NCBI GenBank assembly: GCA_005223045.1
Contig: NJBM01000010.1
Span: 124,001 to 188,000, forward strand
Origin: Planctomycetes bacterium B3_Pla
GTDB lineage: Bacteria; Planctomycetota; Phycisphaerae; Sedimentisphaerales; Anaerobacaceae
Direction: 5' to 3'
Length of the DNA: 64,000 nt
Within the stretch, counting starts at the first letter, position 1. The number at the start of each line of letters is the position of its first letter. This document shows positions 18,580-26,540 of the stretch, in pieces. The notes below the pieces were generated by a model. That model was not told where the DNA came from, made no database searches, and saw only the letters and a program-made list of their open reading frames with translations. A program made the position numbers and the translations under genes.

Positions 18580-21309
18580 ATGAAAACTGCAAAGCAAATC
18601 AGAAGTGAGTTCATTGATTTTTTCAAGAGCAAGGAGCACGAATTCGTTGCCAGCTCGCCGATTGTGCCGCGTGACGACGATACGTTGCTGTTTGCCAACG
18701 CGGGGATGAACCAGTTCAAGGATGTCTTCGTCGGACTGGCCCCGGCTCGGTATCCGCGGGTGGCCAACAGTCAAAAATGCCTGCGGGTGAGCGGCAAACA
18801 CAACGACCTCGAGGAGGTGGGCAAGGATACCTACCACCATACTTTTTTCGAGATGTTGGGCAACTGGTCGTTCGACGATTATTTCAAAGCCGAAGCTATC
18901 GAGTGGGCATGGGAGCTTCTTACAGAAGTCTGGCAGATCGATCCCGACTGCTTGTGGGCGACGGTCTTTGCCGGCGACGAAGCGGACGGCCTGCCGAAGG
19001 ACGAGGAGGCTGCAAAGCTGTGGCCCAAAATAACTCCACTGCCGGCCGAGAGAGTTTTACTGTGCGGCAAGAAGGACAATTTCTGGGAAATGGGAGAGAC
19101 CGGCCCCTGCGGACCTTGCAGCGAGATACACATCGACCTCGGCCCGGACAGGTGTGACATGAAGAATGTCCCCGGCCACGACTGCCGGGTCAATGCCGGC
19201 TGCGCAAGGTTCATCGAGTTGTGGAACCTCGTTTTCATACAGTTCAATCGCCAGCCCGGCGGCGCTCTTTTGCCCCTTCCGGCCAAATATGTTGACACCG
19301 GCGCGGGCCTGGAGCGAATCGTCGCGGTGATGCAGAATAAGGCGAGCAACTACGACACCGATCTATTCATGCCCATTATCGATTTCACCGGCGATATAAC
19401 CGGCCACAAATACACATCGAAGCTGGGCAACAAAACGGATAATGCCTTTCGAGTAATAGCCGACCACATTCGTGCCGTTGTTTTTGCGATAACCGACGGC
19501 GCTGCACCTTCCAACGAAGGCCGGGGGTATGTGATTCGCCGAATACTTCGCCGGGCTTCGCGGTTCGGCAGAGAATTGGGGATGCACGAGCCGTTTATTT
19601 ACAAACTTGTGCCGGTGGTCGTAGATTGCCTGGGTGACGCATTCGGCGAAGTAAGAGAGAGGGCGGACCACGTCTCGACAGTAATCGAATCCGAAGAGGC
19701 AAGCTTCGGCAGAACGCTCGACAGGGGTATCGAAATTTTCAACACCGCCGCAAAGCGGGCCAGGAAATCAAAGGACAAGGTCATCGGCGGCGAAGATGCC
19801 TTCCAGCTCTATGATACTTATGGCTTCCCGCTGGATTTGACCGAGCTGATGGCGGAAGAACGCAGCCTCAAAGTCGATACGGCTAAGTTCGACGAACTGA
19901 TGGAACAACAGAGACAACGGGCAAGGGCCGCTTCCGCCAGGGATTCGCTGTCGATAATTGACAAAGTCAGCAACCAGGGTGTGCCTCTGCCCGAAACCGA
20001 AGACCTGCACAAGTACCACATGGACCAATGCGAAGCTGAGATGGTCGCCTTTATCGATAATGAAGGTTTCAAAAGCAGCGGCAGAATTGGAACTGGCGCC
20101 CAGGTTGGGCTTGTTCTCGATAAAACATGTTTTTACGCCGAGACGGGTGGTCAGGTTGGGGATAGCGGGCTTATCCAATCGGAAGATGCCCGGTTCATTG
20201 TGGAGAACACTACTAAAATCGCCAACTGCATCGTTCATCAAGGCAAAGTCGCCGAGGGAGCGTTCGAGGTCGGCCAAAACGTGCAGGCAATCGTCGGCAA
20301 AGACAGAAGCTCCACAAAGAAAAATCATACGGCGACCCACCTGCTCCAGTGGGCGCTCCAAGAGGTTCTCGGTGAATCGGTTGTCCAGCAGGGCAGTTTC
20401 GTCGGCCCGGATTATTTGAGATTCGACTTCACTTACCACAAAGCGCCCGGCGCAAAGCAATTAAAGAATACGGAGGATTTGGTGAAAGAAAAGATCGCCG
20501 CGGATCTGCCTGTGGCCTGGACGGTGATGCCTATAGAAGAAGCCAAGCAACTTGGCGCGATGGCATTGTTCGGCGAGAAGTACGGAGATGAGGTCCGCGT
20601 GGTTGCTGTCGGCGCCGGAGATGAGGACTCGATCAACGAGGCTTTCAGCCGGGAGTTTTGCGGCGGCACACATGTTGACAGGCTCGGTTCTATAGGCGGG
20701 TTCAAAATCATCAAGGAGGAAAGCATATCTGCCGGCGTGCGCAGGATTACGGCGCTTACCGGCGCGGGACTTGCTCACTATCTCGAAAAAGCAAGAGACG
20801 TTGTCGATGAGCTGTCGGTGATGCTGAAGGTCCCGTCCGAGGCGCTTATCGAGAGAGTAGGCCAGTTGCTCAAAGATAACAAGAGACTATCCAAAGAGCT
20901 AAAGGCTGCCGCCCGGCAGTCCGGCTCCGATGCTATGGGAGAGGCAAGACAACTCCTTAAAAAGTGCGAGAAAATCGGCGAGACCTCTATAATCACCCAT
21001 CAACTCTCGACAACTTCGGTGGAACAGGCACGAGAAGCTGTTGACATGCTCAAGAAAAAGGCGAAATCCGCCGCCATTGTTTTTGGCTTCGACGATAACG
21101 GCAAAGCAACGCTCCTGGCGGGTGTCACCGATGACTTGATCAAAATGGGCCTGAAGGCGGGCGACATTGTCAAAGAAATAGCTCCCATCGTTGACGGCGG
21201 AGGCGGAGGCCGGCCGCAGATGGCCCAGGCAGGCGGGAAAGACCCTGGGAAAATAGGCGATGCGCTCGCCAGGGCCGCGGAGCTGATAAGGGAAAAGCTG
21301 GGTTCCTGA
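18580..21309 (+). CDS. alaS: Alanyl-tRNA synthetase
   Basis: 909 residues from the ATG at 18580 (MKTAKQIRSEFIDFFKSKEH), chosen because the family starts there and the upstream extension comes from intergenic DNA. Class II catalytic motifs are present (NAGMNQFKDVFVG, EMLGNWSFDDYFK, GAGLERIVAVMQ). The editing domain has HTATH at residues 583-587 and CGGTH at 694-698, the zinc-binding and deacylation residues that remove mischarged Ser and Gly. The C-terminal oligomerisation region ends GGGGGRPQMAQAGG. It charges tRNA-Ala in the cytoplasm. The zinc-binding CNxGC-like segment (DCRVNAGC) in the N-terminal domain is also seen. Confidence 0.97.
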   Translation: MKTAKQIRSEFIDFFKSKEHEFVASSPIVPRDDDTLLFANAGMNQFKDVFVGLAPARYPRVANSQKCLRVSGKHNDLEEVGKDTYHHTFFEMLGNWSFDDYFKAEAIEWAWELLTEVWQIDPDCLWATVFAGDEADGLPKDEEAAKLWPKITPLPAERVLLCGKKDNFWEMGETGPCGPCSEIHIDLGPDRCDMKNVPGHDCRVNAGCARFIELWNLVFIQFNRQPGGALLPLPAKYVDTGAGLERIVAVMQNKASNYDTDLFMPIIDFTGDITGHKYTSKLGNKTDNAFRVIADHIRAVVFAITDGAAPSNEGRGYVIRRILRRASRFGRELGMHEPFIYKLVPVVVDCLGDAFGEVRERADHVSTVIESEEASFGRTLDRGIEIFNTAAKRARKSKDKVIGGEDAFQLYDTYGFPLDLTELMAEERSLKVDTAKFDELMEQQRQRARAASARDSLSIIDKVSNQGVPLPETEDLHKYHMDQCEAEMVAFIDNEGFKSSGRIGTGAQVGLVLDKTCFYAETGGQVGDSGLIQSEDARFIVENTTKIANCIVHQGKVAEGAFEVGQNVQAIVGKDRSSTKKNHTATHLLQWALQEVLGESVVQQGSFVGPDYLRFDFTYHKAPGAKQLKNTEDLVKEKIAADLPVAWTVMPIEEAKQLGAMALFGEKYGDEVRVVAVGAGDEDSINEAFSREFCGGTHVDRLGSIGGFKIIKEESISAGVRRITALTGAGLAHYLEKARDVVDELSVMLKVPSEALIERVGQLLKDNKRLSKELKAAARQSGSDAMGEARQLLKKCEKIGETSIITHQLSTTSVEQAREAVDMLKKKAKSAAIVFGFDDNGKATLLAGVTDDLIKMGLKAGDIVKEIAPIVDGGGGGRPQMAQAGGKDPGKIGDALARAAELIREKLGS

Positions 21310-21445
21310 TTGGCCGGGCGAGGAGCCGGTTTCCAAGGGATACATGCTTGCTGAAGATTTTTTCTGAAGAAAATCCGAATCCCGGGCGTCTTGTCTGATA
21401 GAATGAATACGCCGCATGAGCATTGTTCAATAAGGAGGCGATTTT

Positions 21446-22528
21446 ATGATTCGTTTCTGCTGCGAACACTGCGGTCACAAGATTAGTGTCCAGGACGAAC
21501 ACGCAGGCAGGCGGTGCAAGTGCCCGGGATGCGACAGCATTATAACAGTGCCGGAAGAATCCACCCTCGTTGGTTTCTATTGCCAAAACTGCGGTGAGAA
21601 GATCAGCGCTTTCCGCACTTACGTCGGCAAAAAGGGCAAATGCCCGAACTGTAAGCTCCCGGTCGCAATTCCAAAGAAATCAGGACACACAAGCCCGGCG
21701 GACAGGCCTCAAGCCCCCGCTCAAGAATTCAAAGAAGAAGTTATTTCCGGCTTGAGTCTCGAAGAGCGGCAAATACTTGGGGGCGAAACACGAGCGGATG
21801 AAACCGAGCAAACCGGCGAGCGTAAACTCCCCTGGCTTATTAACGCCTTCATCTATCCGATCAGCGTATCCGGCATGATTCACCTTGCACTCTTTGTAAT
21901 TTCGCCCCTGTTGTTCTCTTTATTCATCAGATTTATAGAATATATGTTGAAGCCACACCTTGGGCTTGCAACTGCTGAGATCACCGAGCCCATTACTATT
22001 ATCTTTTATGTAATATTCTACAGTTACGTGTGTTATTACATCGCTGACTGTGTAATTGGCAGCTCCAGGGGTCATCAACGGGCTGTGGACCTCACTATGC
22101 CGAATACAATCAGCATAGGTGACTTTGTTTCCGAGGCATTTATTATTATTGGCAGTATAGCCATCTGTTTATCACCAATGTTACTGTATTCTTTCTTAGC
22201 TAAACGAAACGATTTGTGGTTTTGGGCATTGTCGGCTTATGGGGTCTTTTTCCTACCGATGTCCTTACTTAGAGGAATTATGTTCGATGCCTTTGACGCC
22301 TTGAATCCGATAGAAATCATCCGGTCGATATGCCGTGCATTTTTGCCGTACTGGGGGCTGGTACTGTTTTTTCTCGTCGTTGGCGGATTTATTGCGGAAG
22401 GCATACCGAGGCTGCCATTTTGGGAGTTTCTCAAACAAGCTCTTAAAGTCTATCTGGTCTTTGTTCTGGCACATCAGCTGGGCTGGTTCTACTGGTGGCA
22501 TAAGGACAAACTCAAATGGGGCTTGTAA
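21446..22528 (+). CDS. Membrane protein with two N-terminal zinc ribbons (paralogue 1)
   Basis: 360 residues, not matched to a named family. Residues 1-40 and about 48-80 form two zinc ribbons (CCEHCGHKISVQDEHAG...CPGC and CQNCGEKISAFRTYVG...CPNC), each with two CxxC knuckles. A charged linker is followed after about residue 130 by five to six hydrophobic segments (MIHLALFVISPLLFSLFI, IIFYVIFYSYVCYYIADCVIG, IIIGSIAICLSPMLLYSFL, LSAYGVFFLPMSLLRGIMF, GLVLFFLVVGGFIAEGI), reminiscent of Yip1-type membrane domains. The start follows AAGGAGG. It is a tandem paralogue of the next gene but is noticeably richer in A+T. Function unknown. Confidence 0.82.
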   Translation: MIRFCCEHCGHKISVQDEHAGRRCKCPGCDSIITVPEESTLVGFYCQNCGEKISAFRTYVGKKGKCPNCKLPVAIPKKSGHTSPADRPQAPAQEFKEEVISGLSLEERQILGGETRADETEQTGERKLPWLINAFIYPISVSGMIHLALFVISPLLFSLFIRFIEYMLKPHLGLATAEITEPITIIFYVIFYSYVCYYIADCVIGSSRGHQRAVDLTMPNTISIGDFVSEAFIIIGSIAICLSPMLLYSFLAKRNDLWFWALSAYGVFFLPMSLLRGIMFDAFDALNPIEIIRSICRAFLPYWGLVLFFLVVGGFIAEGIPRLPFWEFLKQALKVYLVFVLAHQLGWFYWWHKDKLKWGL

Positions 22529-22656
22529 GTTGTCTGCAAGACCCCAGCCGTACTGCCAGAGTCCTGTAGTTCATGCATGGAAACGCAAGTGCTTGTCCGG
22601 AACGCAGTAAGAGGATATTATAGCAAACCAGAACGATCGCTGGAGCGTTAATTCTC

Positions 22657-23724
22657 ATGATTAAGTTTAGCTGCGAGCACTGTGGTCGCAAGGTCAGTGT
22701 TCGGGACGAACACGCGGGCAAACGGGGAAAGTGCCCTCGGTGTGGCGGCACGGTCGCGGTGCCGGAAAAGTCCATCGTTGTCGGTTTTCTTTGTGAAAAC
22801 TGCGGCGAGAAAATCAGCGCTCTTCACACTCGCGCCGGCAAGAAAGGCAAATGTCCTAAATGCGGGCTTACGCTTGTCGTTCCAGCCGCTCACGATTTGA
22901 CTCTTCTGGATATGGAGGAGATCGAAGAACTTAAGAGGCAGCAAAGCGCGCTATCAGGCTTCGTTGAGCAAGCCGATGAATACGATCCGGAGCTTGAGGA
23001 GGAATCGTCTCAGGAGATCGAAATCGTCGATGAACGCAGGCTGCCCTGGTTCATAGATATATTTCTTTATCCTCTCAGCATGCCCGGCTTAAAACATCTT
23101 GCGATTTTCATCGGCGTTCCGGCAGCAATCACCCTCGTGCAGGGCCTTGTGCCCGGCCAGTTATACACATTTTTCTGGCTTGCGGGCTGGGTCGTGAGAG
23201 TTTTCGTTTTCTTGTATATGTACTGGTATATCGCCGAATGTATCCGGGACAGCGCCGACGGATGGGTGCGGGCGCCCGAGGGATTGGGTGCGATCCCGGA
23301 TTTTGATGACTTGTTCTGGCAGGGAGTAAACATCATCGGTTGTTTTGGAGTCGTCTTCGGCCCGGCCGTGCTCTATGTGTTGATTGCCGGCAAAGCCGGC
23401 CTGATTTTCTGGCTGCTGTCGGGCGTGGCATTTTTTTTCTATCCGATGGCTTTGCTTGCCGCCGTCATGTTCAACTCGCCCGGCGCCATTGATCCGGCCC
23501 TGCTGTTTCGCTCAATATCCGGCACGTTTTTCCCATACTGCGGTTTGGTCTTGCTGTTCGTGATGGTGGGCGGATTGGTTGTCGCAATGATGACAATGTC
23601 ATCACGGTCACAGCTTGTAGGTTATATGATTGGCGCAGTCTGCGTATATCTTGCAATGATGACGGCCCATCTTTCAGGGCGCTTCTACTGGCGGCACCGG
23701 AAGAAACTCAATTGGCAACTCTGA
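22657..23724 (+). CDS. Membrane protein with two N-terminal zinc ribbons (paralogue 2)
   Basis: 355 residues, colinear with the preceding protein: ribbons CEHCGRKVSVRDEHAG...CPRC and CENCGEKISALHTRAG...CPKC, then an acidic linker (EEIEELKRQQSALSG, EYDPELEEESSQEIE), ELPWFID-like entry and membrane segments ending in HLSGRFYWRHRKKLNWQL, which parallels HQLGWFYWWHKDKLKWGL in the neighbour. The pair arose by duplication. Its G+C is typical of the window, unlike the sister gene. Double zinc ribbons fused to membrane helices suggest membrane-bound regulation or lipid/protein trafficking, but no function is established. Confidence 0.82.
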   Translation: MIKFSCEHCGRKVSVRDEHAGKRGKCPRCGGTVAVPEKSIVVGFLCENCGEKISALHTRAGKKGKCPKCGLTLVVPAAHDLTLLDMEEIEELKRQQSALSGFVEQADEYDPELEEESSQEIEIVDERRLPWFIDIFLYPLSMPGLKHLAIFIGVPAAITLVQGLVPGQLYTFFWLAGWVVRVFVFLYMYWYIAECIRDSADGWVRAPEGLGAIPDFDDLFWQGVNIIGCFGVVFGPAVLYVLIAGKAGLIFWLLSGVAFFFYPMALLAAVMFNSPGAIDPALLFRSISGTFFPYCGLVLLFVMVGGLVVAMMTMSSRSQLVGYMIGAVCVYLAMMTAHLSGRFYWRHRKKLNWQL

Positions 23725-23739
23725 GCTGCCGCAACAAAG

Positions 23740-25053
23740 TTATTTCTGCCGGATTCTCACGCTCTTTGCGTGGGCATCAAGCCCTTCGACCTCCGCCAGG
23801 CGGACGATATCATCGGCGCTCGAAGCGAGCATGTCTGCATCGTACTCAATAATGCTTATGGACTTTAAGAAGTCGTTACTCGTGAGCGCACTTGCGAACT
23901 TTGCCCGCATTCCGGTGGGCAAGGTGTGGCTCGGGCCGGCCCAATAGTCGCCGACCGCTACAGGTGTGTAAGAGCCGACGAAGATCGCCCCGGCGTTGTT
24001 TATCTTCCCGGCGATTTCTCTGCTCTCCTGGCCACATTGAACTTCCAGGTGTTCGGGGGCGAAATCGTCCGCCATTTCAATCGCTCGGGTGATATCGTCG
24101 ACAACCACAATCGCGCTGAATTTTAGCAGGGATTCTTTTGCGGCTTCGGCTCGCGGTAATTCAGTCACCTGTTTCCGCAGCTCGTCGAGAGTTTCTTTTG
24201 CAAGTGACGGCGAATCGGTGATAACGATCGCGCTGCTGTCGGCCGCGTGCTCGGCCTGGCTCAGCATATCGGCTGCTACCCACGCCGGATTGGCCTGCCC
24301 ATTTGCGATGATCATAACCTCGCTCGGACCCGCAATCGAATCGATCCCGACGTAGTCGCCCGAGACATTTTTCTTCGCCGACTGCACCCACTTGTTGCCG
24401 GGGCCGACAATCTTGTCAACCTTGCTGATTGTCTCGGTTCCGGCCGCCAGGGCGGCAACTGCCTGGGCTCCGCCGATTCTGTAAACTTCGTTAATTTCAA
24501 GTTCACGGCAAACTGCCAGAATTACCGGGTGAATGCCTCCTTCATGTCTTGGCGGTGAAACCACAACGATTTCCTTCACGCCCGCCACTTGCGCGGGAAC
24601 TGCCGTCATGATAACGGTAGAAGGCAGAGGGGCCGACGCCCCCGGCACACAGACGCCGACTCTTCTTAGCGGTGTGTATTTTATTCCACGCGGCAAGTTA
24701 TCGTTGTTGACCAGGATGTCTCTTTGATACGCGCGCACATTATCAATTGCCTGGCGCAGTGAAGCCAAAATGTTCTTGTCAATTTCCGAGCGAGCTTTGT
24801 CCAGCTCTTCTCTGCCGATTCGGAATTGGTCAGATGCCAGTTTAATCCCATCAAACTTCTCTGTGTATTCTGCAACAGCCGTGTCACCGCGCTCGGCAAC
24901 ATTGCGAAGAATATCAACCACTTGCCGATTCTCCCGGCTCCCGTAGTCGGCAAACCGCGCTGCGAGCACGATCTTCGAGCGAAATTTCGCCATCCTTTCC
25001 TCGAAATCGACCTCGGATGTGGAAATCAGGATTTGGTCAAGTTCCTGGGGCAT
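23740..25053 (-). CDS. hisD: Histidinol dehydrogenase
   Basis: 437 residues, the usual length. It oxidises L-histidinol to histidine in two NAD-dependent steps. Landmarks are GVCVPGASAPLPSTVIMTAVPAQVAGV, YRIGGAQAVAALAAGTETI, KVDKIVGPGNKWVQSAKK, GIDSIAGPSEVMIIA, DMLSQAEHA and the C-terminal GDYWAGPSHTLPTGMRAKF with its zinc-binding Asp and His. It is the last gene of a tight four-gene unit with aconitase, LOG-like protein and an unknown secreted protein, starting 11 bp after the latter. No other his genes are visible in the window. Confidence 0.96.
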   Translation of the reverse strand: MPQELDQILISTSEVDFEERMAKFRSKIVLAARFADYGSRENRQVVDILRNVAERGDTAVAEYTEKFDGIKLASDQFRIGREELDKARSEIDKNILASLRQAIDNVRAYQRDILVNNDNLPRGIKYTPLRRVGVCVPGASAPLPSTVIMTAVPAQVAGVKEIVVVSPPRHEGGIHPVILAVCRELEINEVYRIGGAQAVAALAAGTETISKVDKIVGPGNKWVQSAKKNVSGDYVGIDSIAGPSEVMIIANGQANPAWVAADMLSQAEHAADSSAIVITDSPSLAKETLDELRKQVTELPRAEAAKESLLKFSAIVVVDDITRAIEMADDFAPEHLEVQCGQESREIAGKINNAGAIFVGSYTPVAVGDYWAGPSHTLPTGMRAKFASALTSNDFLKSISIIEYDADMLASSADDIVRLAEVEGLDAHAKSVRIRQK

Positions 25054-25064
25054 TGGTTTGTCCT

Positions 25065-26000
25065 TTATCTGCCGAAGTTGCCGTAGCTATAAACCTGCGT
25101 TGCCTTTTGCAGCAGCAGATAATCTTTGCCTTTGTATTTGGTCACTATCCCGGCTATTTTGAACCGCACACGTTCGAGTTCGACGGATCGTTTCAGCTCG
25201 GCCAGCTCGAGCGCTTCGCACGGCAACAGGCGCAGAGACTTCCGGCGGACATTTCGGCCGAGGGCGTCCGTAGCGAAGACAAGCCGGCCGTTATCCTGCC
25301 CGACCAGGAATGCGGTCCTGTCCACAAAAACCGAGTTGACGCCTCGCGAATAGCGTTTAGCCTGCTGCGGTTGTCCGTCCTCGGCCGGCTGTTGAAGTTC
25401 GTCGGTCGAAACTTTGTTACTGTCGGTTATCTGCCGGCTGCCGGTCTCCATTTCTTTTCGGCCTGCCCTGAGCTTCTCCAATACCTCCGGCGGTATTTTC
25501 AATACATCGTTCGCGTCATCGAGGGCCGGCTCGGCCTCACGTTTTTGCGCGGGCGATGTCTTAATAGATTCAGTGCTTTTCTGCCGAGGCCCTTCGGGTG
25601 TTTTCGGGTCTGCCTTTTTGGCCCGGCCCAACGGCAAAAAATGATCCGGAAAAATGAAGTTCCTGTCCTTGTACTTTGTGATCCTGGCGTTACGGAGCCG
25701 GTAGGTCGCTTCGGAGCGCGTTCTTGCGTCAGCAATCATCTTCTCCAGCGCCGACGACGGCAGCAATTCAAATCTCGCTCCTGCCTTGACGACGGCCCTG
25801 TAATCGTTCACGTCCGAACTGGTTTCAAAAAACCATACATCGTTACTGTCGGGACCGAATAACGTGCCGTCAATACGCCTTGGGACGAAGCCGTCCCGCA
25901 GCAGCGGTGCCTCGCGAACACTTTTTGCGTCGAATCCCGACTCCCCTGAAACGACGCCTGCAAAAAATGTAAGAATCAAGAATACGGGTATCTTGCTCAT
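25065..26000 (-). CDS. Secreted protein of unknown function with an internal duplication
   Basis: 311 residues with a signal peptide (IPVFLILTFFAGVVSG). I do not recognise a family. Two halves are related: FELLPSSALEKMIADARTRS then RLRNARITKYKDRNFIFP in the first (about 75-130), and LRLLPCEALELAELKRSVEL then RFKIAGIVTKYKGKDYLLL in the second (about 250-300). The shared pattern is LLPxxALE ... R(L/F)(R/K)xAxI(x)TKYK. A charged linker with EVLEKLRAGRKEMETGSRQ separates them. It is translated 9 bp after the LOG-like gene and 11 bp before hisD, so it is co-expressed with two cytoplasmic enzymes despite its export signal. Confidence 0.75.
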   Translation of the reverse strand: MSKIPVFLILTFFAGVVSGESGFDAKSVREAPLLRDGFVPRRIDGTLFGPDSNDVWFFETSSDVNDYRAVVKAGARFELLPSSALEKMIADARTRSEATYRLRNARITKYKDRNFIFPDHFLPLGRAKKADPKTPEGPRQKSTESIKTSPAQKREAEPALDDANDVLKIPPEVLEKLRAGRKEMETGSRQITDSNKVSTDELQQPAEDGQPQQAKRYSRGVNSVFVDRTAFLVGQDNGRLVFATDALGRNVRRKSLRLLPCEALELAELKRSVELERVRFKIAGIVTKYKGKDYLLLQKATQVYSYGNFGR

Positions 26001-26009
26001 ATCAATGGC

Positions 26010-26540
26010 TCAGGATCGCAATTCTTCAATAATCAATTCAACGGCTCGCTCCGGATTATCCGCCAGCTCAACATATCGTCCGCTGTCGGGATCGTCGGCA
26101 GCGAGAAGCTCGACCAGCGGCTTCCAGAACTCGCCTGTAAGTATAATCGGTTTGTCCGGCTTGAGGAAGCCCTTGTTTCTCAACTCCCAGACCTTCGCCA
26201 ATTCCAGCAGAGTTCCCGTCCCGCCCGGCAGCGCGATATACGCCTGCCCCAACTCTATCAGTGTATCGAGCCGGTTATCGAGAGAATCCGTGACGATCTC
26301 ATTGGTGACGTATTCGTTGGCCTTGCTCGATTTGAAAACTGAGCAGGTAACGCCGATGATTTTGCCGCCGGCCTCGGCCGCCCCTTTAGCCGCCGCTAAC
26401 ATCGTCCCGCCGTAGCCGCCGTTGGCGATAGTGAAACCGGCCCGGGCCAGCAATCTGCCCGTCTCCAGGGCCAGCGCAAACGTCGAATCGCCCGCTTTGG
26501 CCCTGCTCGTTCCGAAAATTGTTACAATTTTTTCACCCAT
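26010..26540 (-). CDS. LOG-like Rossmann-fold nucleotide-binding protein (TIGR00725-type)
   Basis: About 176 residues from the ATG at 26540, which overlaps the aconitase stop by 8 bp. The fold is clear from NGGYGGTMLAAAKGAAEAGGKIIGV and the PGGxGT phosphate loop in YIALPGGTGTLLELAKVWEL. Relatives include LOG phosphoribohydrolases, which release cytokinin-like bases from nucleotides, and molybdenum-cofactor carrier-like proteins. The substrate here is unknown. Translational coupling to aconitase and hisD hints at a metabolic or nucleotide-repair role. Confidence 0.85.
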   Translation of the reverse strand: MGEKIVTIFGTSRAKAGDSTFALALETGRLLARAGFTIANGGYGGTMLAAAKGAAEAGGKIIGVTCSVFKSSKANEYVTNEIVTDSLDNRLDTLIELGQAYIALPGGTGTLLELAKVWELRNKGFLKPDKPIILTGEFWKPLVELLAADDPDSGRYVELADNPERAVELIIEELRS

